A program made the translations under genes and the position numbers. This document shows, piece by piece, positions 12,335 to 24,084 of a stretch of 64,000 bases of DNA; within the stretch, counting starts at the first letter, position 1; each line of letters begins with the position of its first letter. The DNA is from Rhabdochromatium marinum. Lineage in GTDB: Bacteria; Pseudomonadota; Gammaproteobacteria; Chromatiales; Chromatiaceae. The notes below the pieces were generated by a model. That model was not told the origin of the DNA. It made no database searches and saw only the letters and a list, made by a program, of their open reading frames with translations. The stretch is from NCBI RefSeq assembly GCF_016583795.1, contig NZ_NRRS01000005.1, positions 32,568-96,567 of the forward strand. The letters run 5' to 3'.

Positions 12335-12366
12335 GGTCAGCTTCAGGTCAGCTTCAGGTCAGATCA
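12335..12366. repeat. Short tandem repeat, 11-bp unit
   Basis: GGTCAGCTTCA occurs twice back to back, followed by a partial copy GGTCAGATCA. It lies just downstream of the stop codon of the minus-strand membrane-protein gene. The rest of the 12141-12370 spacer shows only a 7-bp inverted repeat (12298-12322). Confidence 0.6.
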
Positions 12367-12370
12367 GTCT

Positions 12371-12961
12371 CTACCGGCGCGTCAAGGTGTGCTTCCCCTG
12401 GCCGGAGGCTTGCTCCAGCGCTAGCAAGGCCTCCTGCTGCGCATCGACCAGCCTCAATCCGGTTTCAGGGTCTTCAAGCCGCGCACGCAGGCGTCGTTCC
12501 TGGCGCATCCGGATGCCATACCCCAGCGCCGCACCACCAGCGGTCGAGACGGTCAGCAGACCCAAGGTAAGAAATTGCGCCAGCATCATCGCCACCCCAA
12601 CGCCAGCCATGCCGCCTACCGCCAGTCCGGTCCTGAGCTTCACACCAGCCTGGCCCTTGGTCTTGGTATGCTTGACGGTCAGCTTGGCCCGCTGACGCTC
12701 GGCCTCCAGGCGGATTTTCTCGCGCTCGCGTGAGTGGCGTTGCTGAGCGCGCGACAGCGCCTTGTCGCTGACTTGGCCGGCAATGGACTCAAACCACAGG
12801 GTCACCAGCACCCCGGAACTCGCCCCCAACGCCACAAACAAGGGCCAGGTCATGGCCAGGTCGGTTTGCAACGCGGTATAGGTCACCAGCACGGTGACCG
12901 CCTGCAAGGCCAGAATGCCAATTAAAAACCGCAACAGACTGCCCAAGCGGTAGCCGAACAT
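12371..12961 (-). CDS. Membrane protein of unknown function with charged coiled coil
   Basis: A 196-residue protein I do not recognise. Two hydrophobic helices lie at about 8-30 and 38-58, then a highly charged helix (~65-105, many Arg/Lys/Glu/Gln) that should form a coiled coil, then a glycine/alanine-rich hydrophobic stretch (~112-148), and a basic tail. The plan resembles small inner-membrane proteins with a cytoplasmic coiled coil. It starts 27 bases after the lipoprotein gene on the same strand, so the two probably form an operon and may act together at the envelope. Confidence 0.7.
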   Translation of the reverse strand: MFGYRLGSLLRFLIGILALQAVTVLVTYTALQTDLAMTWPLFVALGASSGVLVTLWFESIAGQVSDKALSRAQQRHSREREKIRLEAERQRAKLTVKHTKTKGQAGVKLRTGLAVGGMAGVGVAMMLAQFLTLGLLTVSTAGGAALGYGIRMRQERRLRARLEDPETGLRLVDAQQEALLALEQASGQGKHTLTRR

Positions 12962-12988
12962 CTCGTACCCCCTGTGAATAAAGGTCGG

Positions 12989-13933
12989 TCAACTGCCGTG
13001 CGTGGCACGCACTTCCACCGCCGGCTGCGCGGCAGCTGGCTCCAGCAAAAATACCCATTGATTGCCACTCGAACTGCCGGCCGGCGAGTCCAAATGCCAC
13101 AAACGCTGGCGCAGCTCAAAGAGCGCGGCATCCGTCCCTGTCGCCACAGCCGACACCGGACGATCATAGGCATCCACCACCGGATACAGATATTCCGGCC
13201 CTATGGCGCTCAGATCCGCCAGCAGGAGCGCAGGGTCCTCCTGGCTTGGCAGCAGATCAAAGCTGGTGCGCGAGACCAGAAAGGGCCCGGGCGCTTCACG
13301 CAGCCGGCTCGCCAAAGCCCCCTGGCTCTGTGCTTCCAGCCGGGCAGCCAGTGCTTGGCGCGCCGCATCGGCTAGCACCGGGGCACTGCGTTCGGCCAGC
13401 GGCAGGGAAGCGAGTCCGGCGTAGACGGGCACAAGAAACTCATGCCGGGCTGATCGTTGCCCGGCACCCGCCGTGCCATCCGTATCAATGACATAGGTAT
13501 CGATCAGCCGCAGTAGTTCAAATTCAGTATGGCGCCAGGGGCGCGTGTGTTGAGGGTTTCGACCATCGCCGGCCCCATAGAGCACATAGGTATAGAGGTC
13601 TCCGGGGTGCTGCTCATTGGTCAGACTCAGGCGCTCGGCAGCGGACAGCGGCGGAAAAGCCGCCAGGGTGTCACCGCTCTGGCCATAGGGCCAATAGGCG
13701 TTCGCACCCGAGACTGCATCCGGCGCCGAACCCGATGCTGAATCCAAAGCCGCTGATGGAGCAACGGTCGGTGGTTCAGGCTGTGGCTCAAGCTGAGCCG
13801 GCCTCTGGGGAGCATGCCCGCAGGCACTCAACAGCAGCGCTGACATCAGCAAGACCAGCAGGAAAAGCCGGCTACCCAACAACAGGCGCCCGCGCAACAG
13901 GCGCCGGTGAAAACATAATGGCTGGTTGTTCAT
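12989..13933 (-). CDS. Putative lipoprotein
   Basis: A 314-residue protein with an Arg-rich N-terminus, a hydrophobic core (LFLLVLLMSALLL) and the lipobox LLSAC, so the mature protein should begin at Cys38 and be lipid-anchored. A Pro/Ala/Ser-rich linker follows. The rest is soluble-looking with no motif I know; it contains several aromatic segments such as YTYVLYGAGDGRNP. It leads a two-gene unit with the membrane protein downstream. Function unknown. Confidence 0.75.
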   Translation of the reverse strand: MNNQPLCFHRRLLRGRLLLGSRLFLLVLLMSALLLSACGHAPQRPAQLEPQPEPPTVAPSAALDSASGSAPDAVSGANAYWPYGQSGDTLAAFPPLSAAERLSLTNEQHPGDLYTYVLYGAGDGRNPQHTRPWRHTEFELLRLIDTYVIDTDGTAGAGQRSARHEFLVPVYAGLASLPLAERSAPVLADAARQALAARLEAQSQGALASRLREAPGPFLVSRTSFDLLPSQEDPALLLADLSAIGPEYLYPVVDAYDRPVSAVATGTDAALFELRQRLWHLDSPAGSSSGNQWVFLLEPAAAQPAVEVRATHGS

Positions 13934-14124
13934 GATGTTCCGCTGTCCATCCCGGGCAAGGCATTTGAATTGCGCCGAGTTCCACTGCGATCAATATCAA
14001 TGTTTCTTTGCGTCTCAGGCGCTAGGATACCCTGTTTTCACCAGCGGCCGTGCTGACCTGAGCAAATGTCAGAATCTTGGTATCGCCGTGCGTAATGCCG
14101 ACAGGTATGATGCACCTTAGCTGA

Positions 14125-15618
<1,494 letters not shown>

Positions 15619-15620
15619 TC

Positions 15621-17198
15621 GTGACTCAAGCTTTGCATGCTGACCGGATTCTGATTCTCGATTTCGGCTCTCAGTACAGCCAACTCATCGCCCGCCGCGT
15701 GCGCGAAGCGGGCGTTTATTGCGAACTCCACCCCTATGACCTCGACGTCGCCGTGCTGCGCGAATTCGCCCCGCGCGGCATCATTCTGTCCGGCGGCCCG
15801 GAATCCGTGCATCAGGGCACGGCACCCCAGGCCCCCGCACAACTGTTCGAGCTTGGCGTTCCGGTGCTTGGCATCTGCTACGGTATGCAGGCCATGGCCG
15901 CCCAGCTTGGCGGTCAGGTCGCGGCGGCCGAACAGCGCGAATACGGCTATGCACAGGTGCGCGCACGCGGACACTCGCAGCTGTTGCGTGCCATTGAGGA
16001 TCACGACTCCTTGGAGGGCTTCGGCCTGCTGGATGTCTGGATGAGCCATGCGGACCGGGTCGAGCGTCTGCCCGAGGGTTTTCAGGTCATTGCCGAGACT
16101 GACAATGCCCCGCTGGCCGGGATCGCCGATGAAGCGCGCGGCTTCTACGGGCTGCAATTTCACCCCGAAGTGACCCATACCCGCCAGGGCAAACGCATCC
16201 TCGAACGCTTTGTGCATGAAATCTGTGATTGTAGCAAACAGTGGACACCGGCCAACATCGCCGAGGAGGCCATTGCCAAAATTCGCGCCCAGGTTGGCGA
16301 GGATCAGGTGCTGCTCGGCCTGTCTGGCGGCGTGGATTCCTCCGTGGTCGCGGCCCTGCTACATCGCGCCATCGGCGAGCGTTTGGTGTGCGTCTTTGTC
16401 GATAACGGCCTGTTGCGCGCCGGTGAGGCTGATCAGGTCATGGCCACCTTTGCGCGGCACATGGGTGTGCGTGTCATCCGCGTCGAGGCCGAAGAACGCT
16501 TCCTTACCCGTCTCGCCGGCATCAGCGATCCAGAACACAAGCGCAAAATCATCGGCAATACCTTCATTGAAGTCTTTGAGGAAGAAGCCGCACGCTTGAG
16601 CGATGTACATTGGCTGGCCCAGGGCACCATTTACCCCGATGTCATCGAATCGGCCGGCGCTCGCACCGGCAAGGCCAAGGTGATTAAATCCCACCACAAT
16701 GTCGGCGGCCTGCCCGAGCGCATGCAACTCAAGCTGGTCGAACCGCTGCGGGACTTGTTCAAGGATGAGGTACGCAAACTCGGCCTGGAACTCGGTCTGC
16801 CGGCGGATATGATCCAGCGCCACCCTTTCCCTGGCCCCGGACTGGGCGTGCGCATCCTGGGTGAGGTGTACAAGGAAGCCGCTGATGTACTGCGCCTAGC
16901 CGATGCCATTTTCATCGAAGAACTGCGCCGTGAACATCTCTACGACCAGGTCTCCCAAGCCTTCGCCGTCTTCCTGCCGGTGCGCTCGGTGGGCGTGGTG
17001 GGTGACAACCGCCAGTACGCCCATGTCATCGCCTTGCGTGCCGTTGAAACGCTGGATTTCATGACCGCCCGCTGGGCTGATCTGCCTTATGCCTTCCTGG
17101 CTCATGTCAGCCAGCGCATCGTCAATGAAATCGCCGGCGTTTCGCGCGTCGTCTACGATGTCACCGGAAAACCGCCGGGGACCATTGAGTGGGAATAG
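15621..17198 (+). CDS. guaA: GMP synthase (glutamine-hydrolysing)
   Basis: A 525-residue enzyme making GMP from XMP, ATP and glutamine. The N-terminal class I glutaminase shows [14 protein letters not shown], the nucleophile loop GICYGMQ and the HPEVTHT His/Glu segment. The ATP pyrophosphatase domain has the P-loop [13 protein letters not shown], and the dimerisation domain ends KPPGTIEWE, the universal C-terminus. The start is GTG, 2 bases after the guaB stop, so translation is probably coupled. Confidence 0.97.
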   Translation: MTQALHADRILILDFGSQYSQLIARRVREAGVYCELHPYDLDVAVLREFAPRGIILSGGPESVHQGTAPQAPAQLFELGVPVLGICYGMQAMAAQLGGQVAAAEQREYGYAQVRARGHSQLLRAIEDHDSLEGFGLLDVWMSHADRVERLPEGFQVIAETDNAPLAGIADEARGFYGLQFHPEVTHTRQGKRILERFVHEICDCSKQWTPANIAEEAIAKIRAQVGEDQVLLGLSGGVDSSVVAALLHRAIGERLVCVFVDNGLLRAGEADQVMATFARHMGVRVIRVEAEERFLTRLAGISDPEHKRKIIGNTFIEVFEEEAARLSDVHWLAQGTIYPDVIESAGARTGKAKVIKSHHNVGGLPERMQLKLVEPLRDLFKDEVRKLGLELGLPADMIQRHPFPGPGLGVRILGEVYKEAADVLRLADAIFIEELRREHLYDQVSQAFAVFLPVRSVGVVGDNRQYAHVIALRAVETLDFMTARWADLPYAFLAHVSQRIVNEIAGVSRVVYDVTGKPPGTIEWE

Positions 17199-17201
17199 TA
17201 C

Positions 17202-17708
17202 GTGGAATGCAACGACCAGCACTGGATGCAGCAGGCGCTTGCCTTAGCCAAGCGGGCCGCTTGCGAAGGTGAGGTGCCCGTTGGTGCTGTGCTGGTGCGG
17301 GATGGGGTTTTAATCGGAGCGGGCTGGAATCGTCCGCTGGCCACACATGATCCCAGCGCCCATGCCGAGATTTTGGCGCTGCGCGATGCCGGGCAGCGAC
17401 TCGGCAATTATCGACTGCCTGCGTCCAGACTCTATGTCACCCTGGAACCCTGCGTCATGTGCGCTGGGGCCATGATTCACGCCCGGGTCGAGACTGTGAT
17501 TTTCGGCACCCTGGATCCCAAAGCCGGTGCCTGTGGCAGCGTGTTTGACCTGCTTCCCGCAGATGGGCGTTTCAATCACCACACCCAATGTCGCGGCCCG
17601 ATCCTTGCCACGGCTTGCGGAGAACTGTTGAGGGAATTTTTCCGGAATCGACGCGCGAGCCACAAAGGTGCAAACCAGCGTCGCCCTGACAGACAGCCCC
17701 AAAAATAA
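17202..17708 (+). CDS. tadA: tRNA-specific adenosine deaminase TadA
   Basis: A 168-residue zinc deaminase that converts A34 to inosine in tRNA(Arg). The zinc and catalytic residues are His54 and Glu56 (HAEI) and Cys84/Cys87 (PCVMC). The C-terminus is basic, as expected for tRNA binding. The start is GTG only 3 bases after guaA, which places it in the gua operon. Confidence 0.93.
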   Translation: MECNDQHWMQQALALAKRAACEGEVPVGAVLVRDGVLIGAGWNRPLATHDPSAHAEILALRDAGQRLGNYRLPASRLYVTLEPCVMCAGAMIHARVETVIFGTLDPKAGACGSVFDLLPADGRFNHHTQCRGPILATACGELLREFFRNRRASHKGANQRRPDRQPQK

Positions 17709-17742
17709 CCGCGCCGCGCGAGCAGTCGCGACGCAGTTATTT
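17702..17742. terminator. Terminator hairpin after tadA
   Basis: A 16-base arm starting AAATAAC pairs, with two mismatches, with CGCGACGCAGTTATTT, around a ~8-base loop. It lies between convergent genes and has A/T-rich outer ends, so it can act in both directions. Confidence 0.65.
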
Positions 17743-17753
17743 GGGCTGATCAG

Positions 17754-18395
17754 CTAGCCCTGGCTGCCAACGCGCTTCGCAATGATGGCGCCGCGCATCG
17801 AAATCATGAAAAAGGTGCTGGCAAAAAAGCCGGCGGCAGCGACCGCAAGGGTCATCATAAAGGGCTTGGATTGCGCATCGGCCACGCCGAAGGTCTCGCC
17901 CAGCTGGATCAGTGCAGGGTTATTCTCGGGAACGGCAATCAGGAAGGCGCAGTAGACCAGGAAGGCAGACAAAAACAGCATCCGGATGTCCATCTGAATG
18001 GCCGCGAGCACCGCAGCAAAAGCAATCAGATACACCAGAAGAATAGTGTACTGCTGATCACTCATCAGCTCGCGAATCCCCTGAGTGTTCAGAAGATAGA
18101 CCAGACCGATCAGTGCACCCCAGTGAATGCCCTGGCGGATCAGATACCACAGACGAGATTCGTCATTCAGGTACATCTGCCCCCACCCGGATCCCAGAGA
18201 AAAGAGTGCAAGGACGGGGATGAACAGCTCCCAGTAACGGGAAGCCCCGGCGAGCCCTCCGCTGGTGAGACTATAGAGCAAGACAACGACACCAAAGAGG
18301 AGCAACATCGGGATCATGCCAGACAGCATGGAGTTGCTGCGCTTGGACCTGCTGGACGCAGCCCCACTGGAAACAGTGCTTGGCGACTGGGACAT
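17754..18395 (-). CDS. Multi-spanning membrane protein of unknown function
   Basis: A 213-residue protein with a Ser-rich, basic N-terminus and about six hydrophobic helices (roughly 25-45, 52-72, 82-100, 115-133, 136-154, 178-200). A negatively charged turn around NDESRLWYL sits between helices two and three. I recognise no family. An upstream in-frame ATG adds five residues, but GGGAGGAA directly before the ATG at 18395 decides the start. The gene is alone on its strand. Confidence 0.75.
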   Translation of the reverse strand: MSQSPSTVSSGAASSRSKRSNSMLSGMIPMLLLFGVVVLLYSLTSGGLAGASRYWELFIPVLALFSLGSGWGQMYLNDESRLWYLIRQGIHWGALIGLVYLLNTQGIRELMSDQQYTILLVYLIAFAAVLAAIQMDIRMLFLSAFLVYCAFLIAVPENNPALIQLGETFGVADAQSKPFMMTLAVAAAGFFASTFFMISMRGAIIAKRVGSQG

Positions 18396-18567
18396 GGAAT
18401 TTCCTCCCATGAAAGATCAATGGTAAGTAGACCGACAGCGCCTGACGGCGAACGTCGATCAAACGGCGACATGGAGCTTTAGTGGCTCACCCGGCCATAT
18501 TAACCTTTTACTATTTGGGTGTTAAGAAAAAAACTGACCTAGCGCAGCTTAAGTGCGGAAAAAGTGA

Positions 18568-20355
18568 TCACAGCGGCCAAATCAGAGGCACCAGCAACAC
18601 GGTTATCATCCCCACCAAGGCGGTCAGCGGCGTACCAACCCGGACAAAATCGGCGAAGCGATAGCCCCCCACGCTAAACACCATGAGATTGGTCTGATAA
18701 CCAATCGGCGTGGCGAAGCTTGCGGACGCCGCCACCATCACCACCACCATAAAGGCGGTGGGATCGACACCCATTTGCACCGCCGTATCCAGTGCAATCG
18801 GAAACGCCAGCACCGCAGCGACATTGTTGGTGGCCAGCGCGGTCAGAAAAGCGGTCGCAACAAATACCAGCGCCAGCGACAACCAAGCATCACCCTGGGC
18901 CAGCCCGATCAGCGAATCCGCCAACAGCGTCGCCACCCCGGTTTTCTCCAACGCCGCCCCAATGCCAAAGGAGGTCGCAATCACCACCAGCACCTGCCAA
19001 TCCGGCGCGCGGCGGGCGATATGCCCGGCTGTGCAGCGGGTGATCAGCATGGCACCGGCGGCCAGCAGCGCGGCCTCCAGCATGCTGAACAGCCCCAACC
19101 CGGCCAGGGCCACCATGGCGCTCACAATGGCAATCGCCACAGGCGCACGCTGATGTTGCAGCGGATGCTGGTCGCCGAGCTGACTAACCACCAGAAAATC
19201 ACGCGAATCGCGCTGCTGCACGACAAATTCCGGGCGCGATTCCAGCAACAGGGTGTCACCGGCCTGGAGCGCAATATCGCCAATTTTGCTCTGCACCCGT
19301 TCACCATTGCGCGACAGGGCGATAATCACGGCATTGTAGCGGGTGCGAAAACGTCCCTCGCGCACCGTCAAGCCGATAAAGGGACATTTGTTCGACAGCA
19401 CCGCCTCGACAAAGCAACGGTCCTGCCGCGGCCCGCCGAGCTTAAACACCTGATTGGTCGCCGGTACCAGACCGCGAATGCGCTGCAGATCCATCACCGA
19501 GTCAATCACCCCGGCAAACACCAGCCGATCATTACCATACAGGGGTTCCTGAGAGGACACCGCCGGAATACTGCGCCCCTGGCGCTCGATCTCGACCAGA
19601 AACAGCCCCGGCAACTGCCGCAACCCGGCCTGCTCGATGCTCTTGCCCACCAGGGCGCTGCCAGACTCCACCAGCATCTCCACCGTATAGCGGCGCACAT
19701 CCTCAAACCCCGCCGCCGCCGGCGCGCGCATCGGCAGCAACCAGCGTCCGGTCAACAGCACAAAGATCACCACAGCGGCAATCAGGGGCACGCCGATCCA
19801 GGCCAGCTCAAAGAGCCCAAACCCCGCTGCCCCGGTGCGTTCCACATAGAGCCCATTGATCACCAAATTGGTGCTGGTGCCAATCAGGGTGCAGGTGCCC
19901 CCGGCAATGCTGGCATAGCTAAGCGGAATCAGCAGCTTGGATAACTGCAACCCATTGCGCCGCGCCCAATCGACCACAGCGGGAATAAAAATCGCCACCA
20001 CCGGCGTATTGTTTAAAAAGGCACTCAACCCCGCCACTGGAAGCATCAAGCGCAGTTGCGCGCGCGCCTCCCCGTGCGGGCGCCCCAGCAGCGACTGACT
20101 GATCCAGCCCACCGCCCCGGTTTCGGTCAAGCCACTGACCACCACATAGAGCACCGCCACCGTCAACATGCCCGGATTGGAAAAACCCGCCAGCGCCTCG
20201 CCCGGCGTCAGCACCCCCGTCACCAGCAGCAGGGTCAACCCGGCGGAGGTGACAAGATCCGGCGCGATGCGCGTGCAAGCAAAGAGCAAAAAACACAAAA
20301 TAACGACTGATAGGGTCAGGACTGCGGGCCAGCCCAGCGCGAGCAAATCAGCCAT
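18568..20355 (-). CDS. SLC13-family permease with RCK_C domains
   Basis: A 595-residue inner-membrane transporter. The N-terminal half carries several helices and the family segments NNTPVVAIFIPAV and SYASIAGGTCTLIGTSTNLVING (substrate and sodium site). A soluble insert (~205-390) contains two RCK_C (TrkA-C)-like modules, one with PLYGNDRLVFAGV and one with ALQAGDTLLLES. The C-terminal half repeats the transporter fold with TNNVAAVLAFPIAL. Proteins of this layout are annotated as SLC13 or sulfate/anion permeases; sulfate or dicarboxylate is plausible but not decided. It is divergent from pbpC, 55 bases apart. Confidence 0.85.
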   Translation of the reverse strand: MADLLALGWPAVLTLSVVILCFLLFACTRIAPDLVTSAGLTLLLVTGVLTPGEALAGFSNPGMLTVAVLYVVVSGLTETGAVGWISQSLLGRPHGEARAQLRLMLPVAGLSAFLNNTPVVAIFIPAVVDWARRNGLQLSKLLIPLSYASIAGGTCTLIGTSTNLVINGLYVERTGAAGFGLFELAWIGVPLIAAVVIFVLLTGRWLLPMRAPAAAGFEDVRRYTVEMLVESGSALVGKSIEQAGLRQLPGLFLVEIERQGRSIPAVSSQEPLYGNDRLVFAGVIDSVMDLQRIRGLVPATNQVFKLGGPRQDRCFVEAVLSNKCPFIGLTVREGRFRTRYNAVIIALSRNGERVQSKIGDIALQAGDTLLLESRPEFVVQQRDSRDFLVVSQLGDQHPLQHQRAPVAIAIVSAMVALAGLGLFSMLEAALLAAGAMLITRCTAGHIARRAPDWQVLVVIATSFGIGAALEKTGVATLLADSLIGLAQGDAWLSLALVFVATAFLTALATNNVAAVLAFPIALDTAVQMGVDPTAFMVVVMVAASASFATPIGYQTNLMVFSVGGYRFADFVRVGTPLTALVGMITVLLVPLIWPL

Positions 20356-20410
20356 GTGCGTGTGACCTGTTAGAGTAGCAGCAGGATTGCAGCAAAAATT
20401 ATAGCCCTTG

Positions 20411-22537
20411 GTGACGGTTCAAACATCAACGCACGCGGATCGCTTGAGCCAAGCGAAGCCTTCCTTACTGGTCCTGGGCCTGTCTGCGCTCCTGGTCGCC
20501 GGACTTGGCTTGCTCGCCGTACTCAGCCTGGGCAGCCACATGCAGCCGGCACCCAGTCTGACTACCCCCAGTTCCCGGCTGATTCTTGATCGCGACGGGC
20601 GGCTGCTGCGCGCCCTGCCCGTCGCCGACGGACGTTGGCGTCTGCCGCTCACCTTAGACGACCTCGATCCTTTGCTGATCGACCTGCTGCTGTGCTGGGA
20701 AGATCGGCGCTTTTTGGCCCATTCAGGCATCGACTGGGCCGCCATGACACGTGCTCTGGTGCAACTGCTCCGACACGGGCGCATCGTCTCTGGTGGCTCC
20801 ACGCTCAGCATGCAGCTGGTGCGCCTGCTCGAACAGACACCCACCCACTCCCTGCGCGGCAAATGGCAGCAGCTCACCGGCGCACTGGCGCTCGAACGCC
20901 AGGCCAGCAAGCGCGAGATTCTGCGCGCCTACCTGCAGCACGCTGGCTATGGCGGCAATCTCGAAGGCGTGCGTTCGGCAAGCCTGGCCTATTTCAGCAA
21001 GGAACCGCGTCACCTGAGCCCGGCCCAGGCCGCCCTGCTGGTCGCCCTACCCCAGTCACCGGAGCGCCGCCGCCCGGATCGCCATCCCCAGGCCGCCAAA
21101 ACCGCACGCAACCGAGTGCTGGCCCGCGCCGCCGCGCAAGGTGTGATCGATCGCGAGACGGCCAAGCAGGCGATGGCGGCCCCCATCCCGCACACCCGAC
21201 AGCCGCTCCCGCGTCTGGCTGCGCATCGCAGTGGCTACTGGGCGCGCCACCACTCTGAAGCACCGCAGCTGCAACTCACCCTTTCCGCCCCCTTGCAACG
21301 CTCACTCGAACAGCTCGCCCAGACGCGGGCCACCACTCTAGCGCCACGCCTGTCCCTGGCCCTCATGGTGGTTGATCATCGCAGCGGCGACATTCTGGCC
21401 TCCGTCGGCTCAGCCGGCTATACCGATGCTTCCCGTCATGGCTTTATCGACATGACAGACGCGGTGCGCTCCCCCGGCTCGACACTCAAGCCGCTGATTT
21501 ACGGGCTGGCTTTCGAGCTGGGCCTGGCGCATCCCGAAAGCCTGATCGAAGACCGTCCCAGCGGCTTCGGCCACTATGCCCCGACCAACTTTGACGGTGA
21601 CTTTGCCGGCACCGTCACAGTGCGCGAGGCACTGCAACGCTCGCTCAATGTGCCCGCCGTGACCATGCTCGAACGCGTCGGCCCAGCTCGCCTGCTCGCA
21701 CGGCTGCGCCGTGCCGGCGTTCAGGCGCAACGCCCGGGTGAGCGACCCGCCGGACTGGCCATTGCGCTCGGTGGCGTGGGTCTGCGCCTGCGCGACCTGA
21801 TGGCGCTTTACACCGCCATTGCCCGGGGCGGCCAGTCGATCGCCTTGCGCGAATGGATCCGGCCCAACACCCCCCCATCAGCACGCCAATCCGCTACTCA
21901 GGCCCCAGTGCTGGAGGCACGCGCCGCCTGGTACCTGAGTTCCATCCTGTCCGGCGCCGATGCCCAGCACAGCGGCGCAGCGAGCATTGCCATCAAAACC
22001 GGCACCTCCTACGGCTATCGCGACGCCTGGGCGCTGGGCTTTGACGGCGCCCATGTGGTCGGCGTCTGGGTGGGGCGCCCGGATGGCGCCCCGGTCAGCG
22101 AACTCACTGGCGCCGGGACCGCTGTGCCGATTCTGATCGACGCCTTCACCCGTCTCGGCTCCCCCAGCCCTTTGCCGCCCGCCCCCGAAGGCATCCTGAC
22201 CCTGAGCAGTGCGCAGCTCCCGCCGCCTCTGCAGCGGGTTGAATCCAGCCACAGCGCTGGCCAGCCAGCGCCACGAGTGCAGATCGCCTATCCACCCGAC
22301 GGCGCTCGCGTCGACCTAGAGCTGGGACTGGAGAATCACGGCGTCCGCCGTCCGACCCTGGCCTTGAAAGCACGCGGTGGCCACGCCCCCTTCACCTGGA
22401 TCATCAATGGTGGCACCGTCCAGCGGGAAGCCTTCGCGCGTAGCAGCCAATGGCATCCTGATGGGCAGGGATTCGCTGACATCTTGCTGATTGATGCCGC
22501 AGGAGCCAGGGCCAGCGCCCAGGTCTTAATCGAATAA
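20411..22537 (+). CDS. pbpC: Penicillin-binding protein 1C
   Basis: A bifunctional peptidoglycan synthase of ~708 residues. After an N-terminal membrane anchor (~16-40) comes the glycosyltransferase domain with [12 protein letters not shown] and [11 protein letters not shown]. The transpeptidase domain shows the SxxK serine (GSTLKP), SLN and KTGTS motifs. The C-terminal ~90 residues match the BiPBP_C domain of PBP1C. GTG at 20411 is taken as start; the adjacent TTG at 20408 is also possible and no ATG fits. PBP1C is often next to an alpha-2-macroglobulin gene, which is absent here. Confidence 0.93.
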   Translation: MTVQTSTHADRLSQAKPSLLVLGLSALLVAGLGLLAVLSLGSHMQPAPSLTTPSSRLILDRDGRLLRALPVADGRWRLPLTLDDLDPLLIDLLLCWEDRRFLAHSGIDWAAMTRALVQLLRHGRIVSGGSTLSMQLVRLLEQTPTHSLRGKWQQLTGALALERQASKREILRAYLQHAGYGGNLEGVRSASLAYFSKEPRHLSPAQAALLVALPQSPERRRPDRHPQAAKTARNRVLARAAAQGVIDRETAKQAMAAPIPHTRQPLPRLAAHRSGYWARHHSEAPQLQLTLSAPLQRSLEQLAQTRATTLAPRLSLALMVVDHRSGDILASVGSAGYTDASRHGFIDMTDAVRSPGSTLKPLIYGLAFELGLAHPESLIEDRPSGFGHYAPTNFDGDFAGTVTVREALQRSLNVPAVTMLERVGPARLLARLRRAGVQAQRPGERPAGLAIALGGVGLRLRDLMALYTAIARGGQSIALREWIRPNTPPSARQSATQAPVLEARAAWYLSSILSGADAQHSGAASIAIKTGTSYGYRDAWALGFDGAHVVGVWVGRPDGAPVSELTGAGTAVPILIDAFTRLGSPSPLPPAPEGILTLSSAQLPPPLQRVESSHSAGQPAPRVQIAYPPDGARVDLELGLENHGVRRPTLALKARGGHAPFTWIINGGTVQREAFARSSQWHPDGQGFADILLIDAAGARASAQVLIE

Positions 22538-22619
22538 CGGCTGGCGCTGCGCTGGACAAGGCGCACCCGCTTTGGGCAAGATGCCGATCAATGAAAACCG
22601 ATGGCGATGGAGAACCCCA

Positions 22620-23246
22620 ATGGCTTCGCGTGGTGTCAACAAAGTGATTCTAATCGGAAATCTGGGTAATGACCCGGATGTCCGCTACCTCCCCAGCGGC
22701 GACCCGGTCGCCAACCTGTCGCTCGCCACCAGCGAAAGCTGGAAAGACAAAACCACCGGCGAGCCACAGGAACGCACGGAATGGCATCGCGTTGTGATTT
22801 TTGGCCGCACCGCCGAAGTCGCCAAGCAATACCTGCACAAAGGCTCCAAAGTCTATATTGAGGGCAAGCTGCGCACCCGCAAATGGCAGGGCCAGGACGG
22901 CCAGGATCGCTACACCACCGAGGTGGTCGTCGATATCACCGGCAGTATGCAAATGCTCGACAGCCGCACCAGCGATGGGGGTGGCGCTGGTGCCTACGCT
23001 ACTCCCAACCCCTGGTCCAGCGATGCAGCACACGACAACTCTGCTGCCGCCGCGCCGGCCCCAGCGCACCAACCCTCTCCCGATCAACCCAGCGCCCAAC
23101 AGTCCCAGCCGCCAGCACAACCCCCAGCTCAGCAGCACTCGGCTCAACACCCGGCCCCGCCACACCAGCCCCCACCCCAGAACAGTGGCGGCCCCAGCCA
23201 AGCCCCAGACATCGACGAACCCTTCGACGACGACATCCCATTCTGA
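22620..23246 (+). CDS. ssb: Single-stranded DNA-binding protein
   Basis: A 208-residue SSB. The OB fold occupies ~1-115, with [15 protein letters not shown] at the start and [10 protein letters not shown]...GKLRTRKWQ further on. A long linker (~118-195) rich in Ala, Pro, Gln and Ser follows. The acidic tip [10 protein letters not shown] is the site that recruits replication and repair partners. The open frame extends 16 codons upstream, but ATG 22620 with GGAG ahead gives the conserved N-terminus. The linker is longer than in E. coli SSB. Confidence 0.95.
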   Translation: MASRGVNKVILIGNLGNDPDVRYLPSGDPVANLSLATSESWKDKTTGEPQERTEWHRVVIFGRTAEVAKQYLHKGSKVYIEGKLRTRKWQGQDGQDRYTTEVVVDITGSMQMLDSRTSDGGGAGAYATPNPWSSDAAHDNSAAAAPAPAHQPSPDQPSAQQSQPPAQPPAQQHSAQHPAPPHQPPPQNSGGPSQAPDIDEPFDDDIPF

Positions 23247-23378
23247 CTGACTGCACTTGGCGAGCAGGCCGAACAGGGCATCGAATTCACTGGCACGAGC
23301 GAGCGGGGTCGTAATTCCACGACTGCCCGCACACGGAAATTTTCCGCCATCGATCCTTTGAGGCCAAGCCAACTTGGT

Positions 23379-23936
23379 TTAACTCAGCGCGTTCAGCACT
23401 CGCTGCCAGGGAAACGCCTGCCCTGGATCCTGTTTGCGTTTCATCTCAATGCCGTTGCAATCAATGGTCGAATCATCCAGCTCGGCATGCGACTTGATGG
23501 CCGTCACATCCAGCCCATAGCGCTCCAGCAGCTCACGCAGCAGAGCGATCAGGCGGTCGATCTGCGTCGCATCAAACGGATCCATGCCATCCCCATCATT
23601 GACCAGCTCAATACCAATTGAATCCTGATTGTGCCCGCGCACATGGTAGGCCACCTGAGACTCCGGCACCATGCTCACGATGGAGCCATCGCGTCCAATC
23701 ACATAATGAATGCTGATCCGGCCCTGATTGCGCAAAAAATGCTGCACAATTCCCGCCAGAGTACCCCCCCGAAAACGGCGCGACGCATCACAATCCGGAC
23801 CACCCGTGGCATGAATAACAATCTGCCGCACCGCCGCTTGACGCGGCTTGCCCACTACTGGCACCTGCCCATCACCCGCAGCCAGCGGCATGGCAACACC
23901 GATCAATAGCACAGGCAGAAGGGCCACCAAGTTCAT
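23379..23936 (-). CDS. Secreted N-acetylmuramoyl-L-alanine amidase (Amidase_2)
   Basis: A 185-residue protein with an N-terminal signal sequence (~1-20) and an Amidase_2/PGRP domain. Zinc-site and catalytic candidates are His42 (VIHATGG), the HY at 77-78, the VRGHNQDSIGIEL segment, His in IKSHAEL, and Asp in KQDPG. The family cuts the bond between N-acetylmuramic acid and the stem peptide. It lacks a wall-binding repeat and is close to a minimal catalytic domain. It is convergent with ssb; the 132-bp gap holds only a weak CCAAG/CTTGG hairpin. Confidence 0.85.
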   Translation of the reverse strand: MNLVALLPVLLIGVAMPLAAGDGQVPVVGKPRQAAVRQIVIHATGGPDCDASRRFRGGTLAGIVQHFLRNQGRISIHYVIGRDGSIVSMVPESQVAYHVRGHNQDSIGIELVNDGDGMDPFDATQIDRLIALLRELLERYGLDVTAIKSHAELDDSTIDCNGIEMKRKQDPGQAFPWQRVLNALS

Positions 23937-24084
23937 AACAGTCTCCTGATGTTATCCACAGATCTTAAGAGATTACGTGCAGCAACACAGCTCCGGTGCC
24001 GCTCCCTTTTCACGCAGCGCTGCTACAATACAAACAAGCCGCCGCCCGAAAGCTCCCTGCCGAGAAGCCTAAGAAAAACTAATT

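Noticed and set aside
18775..19944. 389-residue plus-strand open frame
   Set aside because: Antisense to the SLC13 permease. It is His/Gln/Arg-rich, typical of shadow frames, and has no motif.
22650..23372. 240-residue minus-strand frame across ssb
   Set aside because: Antisense to ssb with a Gly/Leu/Val-rich stretch mirroring the Pro/Gln linker.
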